Below, piece after piece: positions 55,605 to 64,000 of a DNA stretch of 64,000 bases; within the stretch, counting starts at the first letter, position 1, and every line of letters begins with the position of its first letter. The position numbers and the translations under genes are program-made. The notes below the pieces were generated by a model. That model had not been told where the DNA came from and did no database searches. It saw only the letters and a program-made list of their open reading frames with translations. This DNA comes from G963674835 sp963674835 (lineage in GTDB: Bacteria; Planctomycetota; Planctomycetia; Pirellulales; Thermoguttaceae): assembly GCA_963674835.2 (NCBI GenBank), contig CAXXKC010000002.1, positions 496,001 to 560,000 on the forward strand, in the 5' to 3' direction.

Positions 55605-57107
55605 ATGCTCCTGAACCTGGCGGATATCCGTTTGCCGCGTCTTGTTCGAGGGCTTCTCGCACTGGGGGTCTGCGGCGTATTTTCGTTCCCCTTATGCGCA
55701 GATTCCAGGGCCGTGGCGGCGGAGAAGGCGTCCGACATCGGCGTCCGCGTGATGGTCGATCCGCGGGTCGAGTTGATGAGCATCATTTTTCGGCTGGCTG
55801 GGAATCGCGAATACAACCGGGGTTGCGTGTTGCAGTACACCAACGATGTCGAAAAGCAATTCGGCGACTTTCGCGATCACGAGGCCGTGCAGCTGGCGCG
55901 ACGGCTGCGTCAAACTCGGGGCGTTTCCTTCGACGCCTGTATGAGCATGGCCGTCCACATCACTGAGCCTCCCGAGTTGCATCTGAGAACGCGTCTTGAT
56001 CCGTGGCCGAAGGCTCTCGATCACCGATGGCCTTCGTCGGATGTTCCCAAGTTCCTGGCGGCAGTTCGGCAGTTTGCCGAGAAGAGCAAGTTCTCCGAGT
56101 TCTTCACTGCCCAAGGGCCGCTGTATGAGCAGGCCACCTCGCGGATGCAGTCGATGCTGCAGCAGCACGCCCACCTGGACTGGTTCGACAAGTTCTTCGG
56201 CGGCAAGCGAAAGGTGCATTTCGTCGTCGCGCTGGGCATGCTGAATGGGCCGAACTGCTATGGGCCGCGGTTCCAAGCCGCCAATGGTCAAGTGGAGATG
56301 TACTGTATTTTGGGGGTTTGGCGGACGGATGCGGAAGGCATACCTGAATTTCAGCCCGGCATGGTCACCACGGTGGTCCACGAGTTCTGCCATTCGTACG
56401 CCAATCCCATTGTCGATCGCTTCGCTAGTGACGCCCAGGATGGCGCCCAACGGCTGTTTGCTTCGGTGAAAGACGCCATGTCTCGGCAAGCTTACAGTAA
56501 CTGGAAAACGATGCTGTACGAGTCTTTGGTCCGGGCGAGTACAGTTCGCTACATACTGGCCAACGACGGTCCTGAGGCCGCTCGACAGGCGATCCTGCGC
56601 GAGAAACACCGATCGTTCCTTTGGACAGATGAACTGGCCGACTTGCTTGGGGAGTACGAGGCCCAGCGAGACCGCTATCCGTCGCTCGACGATTTCGCGC
56701 CCCGGTTGGCCGAATTCTTCAACACTTATGCAGACCAGGTCGACGCCCAGGCGAAAGCCGCTGCCGCCAAACAGCCGCGTGTTGTATCGACGATCCCGGC
56801 CGACGGAGTTCAAGACGTGGATCCTTCGCTAGCTGCAATCAAGGTCGTTTTTGATCGACCCATGCAGAACGGCTCCTGGTCGCTGGTCGGTATTGGGCCC
56901 CACTTTCCGACGGTCGTGGGTGACCCGTCCTACGACGCTGCCACAACAGCCTGGAGCGTTCCGGTGAAGCTCAAGCCCGGCTGGAGCTACAAGTTCATGC
57001 TCAACTCGTCGGTCTTCACCGGCTTCCGCAGCCGGGAAGGCGTGGCACTGTCGCCTGTGACGGTGCGGTTTCGGACGAAGGAGGACACGAGCGGCGCGAA
57101 TCAATGA
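55605..57107 (+). CDS. DUF4932 zinc metallopeptidase-like protein with C-terminal Ig-like domain (500 aa)
   Basis: Signal peptide (LVRGLLALGVCGVFSFPLCAD). The DUF4932 core has VDPRVELMSIIFRLAG at the start and the zinc motif HEFCH (HExxH, His259-His263) with SYANP after it. The C-terminal ~100 residues (PRVVSTIPADGVQDVDPSLAAIKVVFDRPM, then SYKFMLNSSVFTGF) look like a bacterial SbsA/Big_5 Ig-like domain. Together they suggest an exported, substrate-anchored metalloprotease. A GAGGACGAAA lies before ATG 55605. Confidence 0.85.
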   Translation: MLLNLADIRLPRLVRGLLALGVCGVFSFPLCADSRAVAAEKASDIGVRVMVDPRVELMSIIFRLAGNREYNRGCVLQYTNDVEKQFGDFRDHEAVQLARRLRQTRGVSFDACMSMAVHITEPPELHLRTRLDPWPKALDHRWPSSDVPKFLAAVRQFAEKSKFSEFFTAQGPLYEQATSRMQSMLQQHAHLDWFDKFFGGKRKVHFVVALGMLNGPNCYGPRFQAANGQVEMYCILGVWRTDAEGIPEFQPGMVTTVVHEFCHSYANPIVDRFASDAQDGAQRLFASVKDAMSRQAYSNWKTMLYESLVRASTVRYILANDGPEAARQAILREKHRSFLWTDELADLLGEYEAQRDRYPSLDDFAPRLAEFFNTYADQVDAQAKAAAAKQPRVVSTIPADGVQDVDPSLAAIKVVFDRPMQNGSWSLVGIGPHFPTVVGDPSYDAATTAWSVPVKLKPGWSYKFMLNSSVFTGFRSREGVALSPVTVRFRTKEDTSGANQ

Positions 57108-57170
57108 GGAGCGGCTGCGGGGACCGGGATGGTCGCGCGAAGTAATGGAGCGAAGAACCGAAATGGAAGG

Positions 57171-57218
57171 CACCCTCACCGCCGACCCATCTCCCGCGAG
57201 TAGGCGAAGGGAGAGGTC
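57171..57218. repeat. Diverged third REP-like element between convergent genes
   Basis: Reads caccctcaccgccgaccc then catctcccgc, then gcgaagggagagg: the same order of words as the copies at 10803-10930 (ccctcacc, ctctcccgc, gggagagg). It sits between the converging DUF4932 and HtrA genes. Confidence 0.5.
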
Positions 57219-57238
57219 ATTGCGCGGGCGTGGGAGCC

Positions 57239-58411
57239 TTACTCATTGGAATCCAGCGTTATCGGCACATCGAGTTTCTGGCCTTCGCGGACGACGGTGA
57301 TCACGACGCGCTGACCGGGCTGTTTGCTTTCGATCGCGGTGAGAAAGTCGTCTTTGTTGGTAACCTTCTGACCGTCGACAGCTACGATGAGATCGGCCTT
57401 CGAGCGATCGATGGTCTCGAACACCAGGGGACCTTGCCGCTTCTGGCGGATGATCTCACCTCGCAGTCCCGCCCGGGCCGCGGCGCCGTTCGGGGCGAGC
57501 TTTGCGATCAAGAGACCTCGTTCGGTTTGGTAGGCGGTAAGAATGCCGCTGTCGGGCAGGCGTACGTGGCCATTCTTGATGAGCTGCGGGACGACTCTCG
57601 CGATGGTGTTGATGGGCATGGCGAATCCAACGCCAGCACTTTCGCCGGTCTTGCTGGCAATTGCCATGTTCATGCCGATCATGCGCCCGTGGCTATCGAG
57701 CAAAGGGCCGCCCGAGTTGCCGGGGTTTATGGCCGCATCGATCTGGATCATCTGCTTGAAGGTGCGATTGGTTCGGCGGTTGGGCAACGAGCGATCCAGG
57801 CTGGCGATTATGCCTGTGGATAAGGTCCGTTCCAGGCCGAAAGGATTGCCGATGGCGAAGACGCGCTGGCCGACACGCAGCCGGCTGGAATCGCCAAAAA
57901 CGAGAGGGACGAGATCGTCGGGAGGGGCGGAGATCTTCAGCACGGCGACGTCGCTGTTGGGATCGACTCCGATCAGCTTGGCTTCGTAACTGTTCGTTGT
58001 GTAAAGGGTTACCTGAATAACGTCGGCTCCTTCGACGACGTGGTAATTGGTCAGAAGGTGGCCCTGTTTGTCGAGAACGATGCCGCTACCTTCGCCCTCG
58101 GACCGGATCTCCATGAGAAACAGATCCCGACGGGCACTCCTGGTCGTGATGTTCACGACGCTGCGATTGGCCCTCTCGTAGACGGCCACGTTGACTCGCT
58201 CTTCGGGCGTTAGCTCATCGTCGACCGGTGCCGGCAGGTTGCCGGGAAATGGTGCGCCGAGGGGCTGAGGCGGCTGCAATTGAGGGGATGCCGGCGGAGA
58301 GAACTCCTGGGCCGCCGATGGAGTCATTGGAGCGGGCAACTGCTGGCATACCAGGGCAACGGCCATCCCCACGACGGCCGCAAGGCTGCAGAGTACGAGC
58401 GTTCGCTTCAT
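57239..58411 (-). CDS. HtrA/DegP-family serine protease with one PDZ domain (390 aa)
   Basis: Exported trypsin-fold protease for envelope protein quality control. The N-terminal signal or anchor is residues 1-24. The catalytic triad is His124 (TNYHVV), Asp154 (NSDVAV) and Ser233 (GNSGGPLL). The C-terminal PDZ domain spans ~288-385 (RGLLIAKLAPNGAAARAGLRG, DLIVAVDGQKVTNKDDF). Loop L1 contains the usual GNPFGLERTLSTGIIASL. Length is typical of single-PDZ HtrA. It converges with the DUF4932 gene. Confidence 0.95.
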   Translation of the reverse strand: MKRTLVLCSLAAVVGMAVALVCQQLPAPMTPSAAQEFSPPASPQLQPPQPLGAPFPGNLPAPVDDELTPEERVNVAVYERANRSVVNITTRSARRDLFLMEIRSEGEGSGIVLDKQGHLLTNYHVVEGADVIQVTLYTTNSYEAKLIGVDPNSDVAVLKISAPPDDLVPLVFGDSSRLRVGQRVFAIGNPFGLERTLSTGIIASLDRSLPNRRTNRTFKQMIQIDAAINPGNSGGPLLDSHGRMIGMNMAIASKTGESAGVGFAMPINTIARVVPQLIKNGHVRLPDSGILTAYQTERGLLIAKLAPNGAAARAGLRGEIIRQKRQGPLVFETIDRSKADLIVAVDGQKVTNKDDFLTAIESKQPGQRVVITVVREGQKLDVPITLDSNE

Positions 58412-58556
58412 GGGATTCTTCGTTGGGATATCGTTCGTCTGTCGACTGATCCGGCGCCGAGGCCCGACCGGTCAAGCTCTTGTATCCGGGCGCGGAGCCG
58501 GCGGCGTCCCCTACGCAACGCCCCTATGATACGCACTCTGCGGCCGGCTGAGGAGA

Positions 58557-60440
58557 TCAGAGGGCCAGGGGCCACATTCGCGGAATCAGAGTGAGTGCTG
58601 TCAGTGCCACCAAGAGGCTCAACGGCCACCCGACCTTGAGGTAGTCTCGGGGCTGGTATCCGCCGGGCCCCATTACCATCAGATTCGTCTGGTAGCCGAT
58701 CGGTGTGATAAAGCTCAATGACGCGGCCAGCATCACTGCCATGACGAAAGGGCGGGGGCTGTAGCCGCTGGCCGCAGCGGTGGCCACCGCCAACGGAAAA
58801 ATCATCGCTGCCACGGCCGCATTGCTGATGATCTCGGTGAAGGCGGCGGTGACGATATAGATTACCGTGAGAAGAAGCATGGGATGCCCATCGCCGACGC
58901 TTGCGACAAGCAGTTGCGCAAGCGTCTTGGCGGCTCCACTTTCGGTGAGGGCTCGCCCCAGCCCTAGGGCCGCACCGATGGTAACCAGAACCTGGAGATC
59001 CACCGCGCCGCGGGCCTCGGCGATGGGGAGGCAGCGGGTTGCAACGTAGAGTCCGGCGATGGTGAGCGCAATGACCGCCGGCGAGCCAAGCCCAGGATAG
59101 CGTGTGGCGAGCCATGTCGCCGCGCTCAGCCAGACGACCAGGAGCGCGAGGAGCCCCAAGGCCAGCCAAGCGCGATCGTGACGCCGCGGTTGGGAGCCCT
59201 CGACACTGGCGACCAGGTAGAAGTCGCGGCTGTTGCGAAAACTGGTGGCAAATTCGGTGCGGGTTTGAAGGAGCAGGGTGTCGCCCGCTTCGAGCACGAT
59301 GTCGCCGACTTTGCTGGGAAGTCGAGCGCCGTTGCGATGCACGGCCACCACGGCGGCATGGTAGAGCCGACGGAAATTGGCCCTGCGCACCGAGAGCCCG
59401 ATCAAGGGTGACGACTTGGAGATGACCGCTTCGGAGAGATGACGCTGCCTTCGCTGAGCCGGGTGAAGTCGATGGGCCGTATCGTTGGCCGGGACGAGAC
59501 CGGGAATGCGAACGAGGTCGATGATCGTGCTCACGACGCCAGTGAACACGAGCTGGTCGCCGGCGCGAACGATGTCGTGCGGCGCTACGGGTGTGATGAC
59601 CTCGTCGCCGCGGTCGATTTCAATGAGAAACAGACCTCGCAGATGACGTAACCCGGCCTCCTCTACCGCTTTACCAACCAGGCGACATTCGGGCTGGACC
59701 AGCATTTCGACGAGGTATTCCCGGCTGCGCTCGCCCAGTTGTTCCACCAGTTCGGCCCGATCGGGCAACAGCCGTCGCCCGACCAGCAGTAGGTACAGGG
59801 CGCCGACAACCGCACATGGGATGCCCACCTTGCCGATTTCGAACATGGACAGGTCGTGCAACTCGTAGCGGAAGGCCTCCGAGTAGCGATGCTCGGATCG
59901 GCTGACCGTGTACTCTTCCCTAAGCAGACCGCCCACAAGGATGTTCGTGCTCGTCCCGATGAGCGTACACGCCCCGCCGAGAATGGTCAGATAGCTGAGC
60001 GGAATCAGCAGACGCGAGGGGGACACGCCCCGCTTTCGACACCAATCGAGGACGACCGGCACGAACATCGCCACGACCGGCGTGTTGTTGACAAAGGGTG
60101 AGATGCCCAGCACGGTGAATGTCAGGCGCCGTAGGGCACTGTTGGCCGTTCTGGCCGTGCCGAGCAGGCGATTGCCGACGAAGTCGAGAACACCTGTCGA
60201 TCGAAGTCCAGCAGCAACGACAAAGAGCGCGCCAATCGTGATGACCGCCGGGTTGCCAAAGCCCATTAGCGCCTCATTGGGTGTGATAACCCCCGAGGCA
60301 GTTACCACGACAAGCCCACCGAGGAACAGAAGGTCGATGGGAGTATCTCTCCGCCAAAGCAGGGTAAAAAACACCCCCAATGACGCGAGGATGGCGAGCC
60401 ACGCCGACGGTGCCATATGGACAGTGGCGAGCGGGCCCAT
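58557..60440 (-). CDS. SLC13/DASS-family permease with two TrkA-C domains (627 aa)
   Basis: Inner-membrane permease with ~10 helices. The N-terminal half has LAILASLGVFFTLLW and GVLDFVGNRLLG, plus FVNNTPVVAMFVPVVLDW, the SNT-like re-entrant signature (NNTP). Two TrkA-C/RCK-C domains (VQPECRLVGKAVEEAGLRHLRG, and ISKSSPLIGLSVRRANFRR) sit in the middle, around residues 240-390. The C-terminal half carries EIISNAAVAAMIFPLA and FITPIGYQTNLMVMGPGGY. Probably transports anions such as sulfate or dicarboxylates with Na+. TrkA-C may bind a nucleotide regulator. The substrate is unknown. Confidence 0.93.
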   Translation of the reverse strand: MGPLATVHMAPSAWLAILASLGVFFTLLWRRDTPIDLLFLGGLVVVTASGVITPNEALMGFGNPAVITIGALFVVAAGLRSTGVLDFVGNRLLGTARTANSALRRLTFTVLGISPFVNNTPVVAMFVPVVLDWCRKRGVSPSRLLIPLSYLTILGGACTLIGTSTNILVGGLLREEYTVSRSEHRYSEAFRYELHDLSMFEIGKVGIPCAVVGALYLLLVGRRLLPDRAELVEQLGERSREYLVEMLVQPECRLVGKAVEEAGLRHLRGLFLIEIDRGDEVITPVAPHDIVRAGDQLVFTGVVSTIIDLVRIPGLVPANDTAHRLHPAQRRQRHLSEAVISKSSPLIGLSVRRANFRRLYHAAVVAVHRNGARLPSKVGDIVLEAGDTLLLQTRTEFATSFRNSRDFYLVASVEGSQPRRHDRAWLALGLLALLVVWLSAATWLATRYPGLGSPAVIALTIAGLYVATRCLPIAEARGAVDLQVLVTIGAALGLGRALTESGAAKTLAQLLVASVGDGHPMLLLTVIYIVTAAFTEIISNAAVAAMIFPLAVATAAASGYSPRPFVMAVMLAASLSFITPIGYQTNLMVMGPGGYQPRDYLKVGWPLSLLVALTALTLIPRMWPLAL

Positions 60441-61004
60441 TCAGAAGAAACCCCCTAAAGTGGAGTATCGATGCCGTCGGCGGCCGTGCGGACGTCCCTG
60501 TGTTACGTAGGAACGTTCCACATGTTACGCGGGGAGGCCAGTATAGCATCCCAGGCCGCGCGGTCCCAACCACAGCTTGACCACGTGTTTCCACCGGGTG
60601 CCGACTTGATTGCACCTGGCGAAGCGTTCGAATCATCGGCGAGGGCCGAACTGACAACACGATCGGACGGGGGGAAGCATAATCGCCACGTCCGTTGCGT
60701 GTGGCTCAGCGAGGAACAACGCGCAAAGTCTCGCTAGACTGGTGGCGTGTTGGTCAAAACCTGCGAAGTTTACCTACTTGATTGCGAGAAACAGCGGTGA
60801 CACCCCCGCAAGGTTTCCTATACCATTTCAAGTCCGGCATCTATTCAAAGCACTAAGTTTTTCTACACGACCGATAGTGCGCTTATTGCCTAATGGACCC
60901 ATTCTTTTTTCCCGATACCGTTAACGGCTGATGCGGTTCAACGGGAATTCTGACGGCAACCAACGGACACTCCGAGTGGGCCCTTACTTGGGAGGACACA
61001 TGGG
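60441..61004. other. Divergent intergenic region (564 bp), no gene seen
   Basis: Divergent promoters of the permease and the acidic protein must lie here. The right half is less GC-rich than its surroundings. GGGAGGA lies before ATG 61005. I could not fix -35/-10 pairs. Confidence 0.5.
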
Positions 61005-62822
61005 ATGAAATGCTCTCGTATCTCACTTTCGCTTTGGTGTACCGTGCTGGGCGGGGCGACGATGGTACTGGGATCGATCGGCCCCCGCAACGCATGGGCG
61101 CTCGACCCGTACGCGGATGCTGCGGCAACCGCAGAGTGGAGCGATCCATATGATGCGCACTCCCCCGAGGGCGCCTACCATTTTGAGTATCCTGAGGACA
61201 CCCAGTCCGCGGGTCAACCGACTGGCTCCGGCCCAGCCGTCGATCGGGAAGAATCGGCGGAAGCGTACGCGTTGAAGTACGGCTACCATTACGCGACCTT
61301 CTCGGAACTGTATGGCGATCCGAATGCCGAGAAGAGCGACAGCGATTCGAGCGCCGCCGACTCGTCGGACCAAGAGAACGGCTACTCGTCGTCGATGGAC
61401 GATGCGGACCACTCGGACACGGCAGACGTCAATGCGGATCACGCCGATTACTTAGACGAGTATGAGAGTGATGCGTCGTACATGGACGATGCCGACTACT
61501 CGGACGAGCAAGAGGGCGAAACGGCCCAGACCGACGATGCGGACTACTCGTACGAGTATGAGAGTGACACTCACTACATGGACGACGTGGACGACTCGGC
61601 CATGGGAGATACCGACACGTCGGAAACCGAGTACAACGACAGTTCGGCGATGGGCGGTGAGGGCGGCCCCCACTGGTATGAGAACGACGCGTACTACACG
61701 GACGATCCAGACAACTCAGAGATGGACGACACCAACGCGTCGGAAGCAGAAGACAGCGACGCTTCGGCTACGGATAGCATGGACGTGCCGGCAACGGAAG
61801 ACGCGAACCTGAGCCAGGCTGACGACGAAGCCGATCAGGACGCCGACAGCTCGAGTGATGAAGGCAAGCACGCGCTGGACGACGAGCAATATGAGCCCTC
61901 GCAGGACAGCCAGTCGACGTACGAGTATGGCGACCACGATTGGTTCTACAGCAACGCGATTCGATCGAATCGCGACAGTGCCGAAACAGCCGACACGGGC
62001 TCGGAAGCAGTCGAACCGTGGACCGATTACAGCAGGTACGACTACGGCGAACGGTACTATCAACCCGGCATCGCCGACTCGGCAACCAACGAGGCGGAAC
62101 TTGACAGCTCGGCGGACACCGGGCGGACGGAGATCTGGAACCACTACCGATACGAGTATTACCGCGACGTGGTCGAAGAGACTCGGCCTCTGCCGCCGGT
62201 AGAAGCGGAATATCGCGACAACGGACTCGAACTGTTCGGTGCTATGCCCGCCAGCCTGCTGACCAACTCCGACCGGGACCTCCTGCGTACGTTGGAGCGT
62301 CTTAGTGAAGAGCCCTCGGGTGTGCGCCGTGCGGTGCTGAACTATTACCTGGAGTCGTTGGATTCCTCGTCGTTCGAGTTCGTGTACGATTTTGAAATCG
62401 GCAGCGGCATCGAGGTGTTGAGCCTGAGCGACGACGTTACCGGAGCCGCGGCCTTCCTGGCAGCGTATCGGCTGATGGAGCGCGGCGAATTGGGCCCGAA
62501 TGAAGCGGCCGATCTGTTGCATCGTTCCTTGGACAACCGCTCGGCAGGGTGGCGTGAGGAAGTTCGCGCCATCACGGCCAACGCGTATGAGACGGGCATT
62601 TTCGCCGAGGGCGCCCAAGAGTTCGGCACGGCGTCGGCAGAAAACGCACTGACCAGCGCGATGTTGACGGCGGCGGTCGACTCCCTCTCGGGAGCGGGCG
62701 AAGCCGTGTGGAACTTCACGCAGCAGTTGGTCGCGGCCGATTGGCACGCCTTCTTGATGAGCTTGCAGAGCCATCCGGCAGCTCACGAGGGCTCCATTGG
62801 ATCGGAGTGGTTGGGGCTTTGA
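61005..62822 (+). CDS. Secreted acidic D/S/E/Y-rich repeat protein (605 aa), unknown
   Basis: Signal peptide (LSLWCTVLGGATMVLGSIGPRNAWALD). Residues ~110-380 are a very acidic, low-complexity region with repeats of MDDADYSDEYESD, SYMDDADYSDEQEGE and ADHADYLDEYESDASYM-like units, with almost no hydrophobic core. The C-terminal ~200 residues form a well-structured helical domain (DRDLLRTLERLSEEPSGVRRAVLNYYLESL, DDVTGAAAFLAAYRLMERGELGPNEAADLLHRSL) that I do not recognise. Calcium binding or a surface role is possible from composition only. GGAGGA lies upstream of ATG 61005. A strong terminator follows. Confidence 0.85.
   Translation: MKCSRISLSLWCTVLGGATMVLGSIGPRNAWALDPYADAAATAEWSDPYDAHSPEGAYHFEYPEDTQSAGQPTGSGPAVDREESAEAYALKYGYHYATFSELYGDPNAEKSDSDSSAADSSDQENGYSSSMDDADHSDTADVNADHADYLDEYESDASYMDDADYSDEQEGETAQTDDADYSYEYESDTHYMDDVDDSAMGDTDTSETEYNDSSAMGGEGGPHWYENDAYYTDDPDNSEMDDTNASEAEDSDASATDSMDVPATEDANLSQADDEADQDADSSSDEGKHALDDEQYEPSQDSQSTYEYGDHDWFYSNAIRSNRDSAETADTGSEAVEPWTDYSRYDYGERYYQPGIADSATNEAELDSSADTGRTEIWNHYRYEYYRDVVEETRPLPPVEAEYRDNGLELFGAMPASLLTNSDRDLLRTLERLSEEPSGVRRAVLNYYLESLDSSSFEFVYDFEIGSGIEVLSLSDDVTGAAAFLAAYRLMERGELGPNEAADLLHRSLDNRSAGWREEVRAITANAYETGIFAEGAQEFGTASAENALTSAMLTAAVDSLSGAGEAVWNFTQQLVAADWHAFLMSLQSHPAAHEGSIGSEWLGL
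61380..61800 (+). repeat. Imperfect tandem repeats encoding acidic D/S/Y units
   Basis: Inside the acidic protein gene, ~30-60 bp units with gacgatgcggactac, gactcggac and gagtatgagagtgac words recur. They encode repeated Met-Asp-Asp-Ala-Asp-Tyr and Tyr-Glu-Ser-Asp segments. Copy number is likely variable. Confidence 0.75.
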
Positions 62823-63363
62823 GAGGGTAGGGCCGAAGCGTCCGCTCTGAGGCCTGAGGGAGCGGCGGGCAATTGGGAGGCAGGATTCGTCCGGCCGGTG
62901 ACCAATTCCCGTCGATGGGCGGGCAGCCGGGGCGGGGACGCCGGAACGCATCGTTCAGAACCTAACCTAAGACACGATAGTAATTTGCGGTCCAGGTGAC
63001 ATGGTGTCGCCTGGACCGTTTTCATTGGGTTGTGCGGATCGTGCGGATTGGACGGTTGGAAGCCAAGCTCGACGTTCAGTTCATCCAACTGAACTGGGAG
63101 TTTTTCGTTGGTAAACTGGTGAACGATTAGGTAAAATGAGCATACCTGGAAGATCCTCTATCGGCGTGTGGATGGACCGGCCAGCCAAGTCGTTTACGTC
63201 GACATTGGCAAGGGGTTGGGCCAGGACATGGTGATTGAGGTAGATGACCTATCTGTGTCTCGAAGTTGCTCTATTGCCCGACGAACTCTTCACGTGCTCG
63301 GGCGGTCGCTACGGAACACGACGCGCTCGCACGCACTGGTTTCCGTGCCGGAGATCTGATTTA
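62823..63363. other. Intergenic region (541 bp)
   Basis: Holds the terminator at 62988-63022, a 7-bp hairpin 63075-63081 with 63087-63093 (ttcagtt / aactgaa), and a promoter-like pair TTGGTA (63108-63113) and TAAAAT (63132-63137) with 18-bp spacing that could serve the VWA gene. No gene is seen. Confidence 0.5.
62988..63022 (+). terminator. Strong terminator after acidic protein gene
   Basis: Bases 62988-62996 pair perfectly with 63010-63018 and the stem continues inward to about 14 bp (one G-T wobble pair) with a 3-nt loop, followed by TTTTC. It ends the acidic protein transcript, about 165 bp after its stop. Confidence 0.8.
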
Positions 63364-64000
63364 TGTCCAAACACGTGTTCGCCCGCTGGGTTTTGCTGTC
63401 TGTCGGCTTGATGGCAGTGACGGTCACCGCCACGGCTGTCTGGGCAGCCGAGTCGAGTCCTGAGGCTGCTCGACTGCAGACCTTTGCACAGGCCGACGGC
63501 ACCAAGTATTTTGCCCTGAGTCTGCCGCCCGCGCACAAAGCGACGACGGCGGAAGCCCACGACGTGGTCGTGGTGATCGACACATCGGCCAGTCAGACCG
63601 GGCAGTTTCGCACGGAGTCGATTTCGGCGTTGAAGGGCTTGCTGGACAGCCTTGGCCCGAAAGACCGAGTGCATTTGCTGGCCGCCGACGTTCACGCGAT
63701 CGGGATGACTGAAGGTTTCGTGTCGCCGAAGGGTGCCGAAATGGCAGCCGCGTTGAAGAAGTTGGACGCGCGTGCCCCTCTCGGCGCGACCGACATGTAC
63801 GGTGCGATGAGCACGGCGGCAGGGAGTTTCGCGGGCAACTCGCGAAATCCGCGAGCGATCGTGTACATCGGAGAAGGCCGAAGCCCGGCCAATTTGCTCA
63901 CGCCGGAGAAGTTCGAGAAGCTCGTGGGCTTGCTGGCGGATAGCCGCGCGGCGGTCAGCAGCTTTGGCACCGGCCTGCAGGTAGACATGCAAGCGCTTGG
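63364..64000 (+). CDS. Secreted VWA-domain protein, N-terminal part (3' truncated by window)
   Basis: ATG 63364 opens a frame that runs to the window end without a stop (212 codons). The signal peptide is residues 1-29 (WVLLSVGLMAVTVTATAVWA). A von Willebrand factor A domain follows: the metal-ion motif VVVIDTSASQTGQF (DxSxS), then the MIDAS Thr/Asp region LGATDMYGAMSTAAGSF and RAIVYIGEGRSPANLL. Such planctomycete proteins are secreted or surface exposed, and the full gene would extend beyond 64000. Confidence 0.85.

Noticed and set aside
63168..63359. 63-codon frame before the VWA gene
   Set aside because: No family match, no Shine-Dalgarno, and it overlaps the leader of the VWA gene.

Overview
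The window is a 64 kb chromosomal segment from a planctomycete (Planctomycetota, probably Pirellulales-like). The strongest evidence is the 16S rRNA gene on the minus strand at about 53320-54847. Its plus-strand sequence contains exact copies of two classical Planctomycetes probe sites (PLA46 at 54783-54800 and PLA886 at 53964-53982). Gene content agrees: a formylglycine sulfatase, a 16S gene not linked to 23S, an NPYASP-type membrane protein, a mraZ-rsmH pair without ftsZ or the rest of dcw, many secreted beta-propeller proteins and DUF1573. The DNA is GC-rich and densely coded. I recognise no transposon, prophage, CRISPR array or tRNA.

Layout. 1-4156: sugar-modification or sugar-acid type cluster (Gfo/Idh/MocA, two SDRs, a second Gfo/Idh/MocA, a PLP D-amino-acid enzyme). 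4315-12383: envelope and periplasm genes (C45-type acyltransferase, di-heme cytochrome c peroxidase with a long Ala/Lys/Pro/Glu linker, two-repeat M16 peptidase, porin). 12997-16602: glgC and a solitary adenine-N6 DNA methyltransferase. 16752-26642: secreted proteins (Tat-type Fe superoxide dismutase, FAD oxidoreductase, sialidase-like protein, SKDLxHW beta-propeller, GATase-like protein) and a glycerol module (aquaglyceroporin plus GDPD). 26912-31276: copper P-type ATPase, SDR, FeoB-associated Cys-rich peptide, DUF1573 protein. 31981-35697: ffh-rpsP-trmD-rplS-yraN, without rimM. 35823-43174: second propeller, Ski2-like helicase, small membrane protein, Nudix, queA, GT4 glycosyltransferase. 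43285-47621: mraZ with a TGGGN operator, a highly structured RNA-like spacer, rsmH, a bitopic LysM protein, a SLOG protein and a strong terminator. 47692-53087: sulfatase, third propeller, cysteine hydrolase, zinc ribbon, bacterial PH protein. 53168-55137: free-standing 16S unit with its own promoter, boxA-like leader and terminator. 55605-64000: DUF4932 metallopeptidase, HtrA protease, SLC13/TrkA-C permease, very acidic secreted repeat protein, and the start of a VWA protein.

The most unusual items are: (a) the roughly 250-nt mraZ-rsmH spacer, which folds into a perfect three-way junction and further hairpins; (b) MraZ boxes and a minimal dcw remnant in which a LysM protein occupies the place of ftsL; (c) the isolated 16S transcription unit; (d) a leader of three consecutive hairpins before the Ski2-like helicase; (e) the acidic D/S/Y/E-rich secreted protein. 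All functions are read from motifs by eye. No database search was possible.
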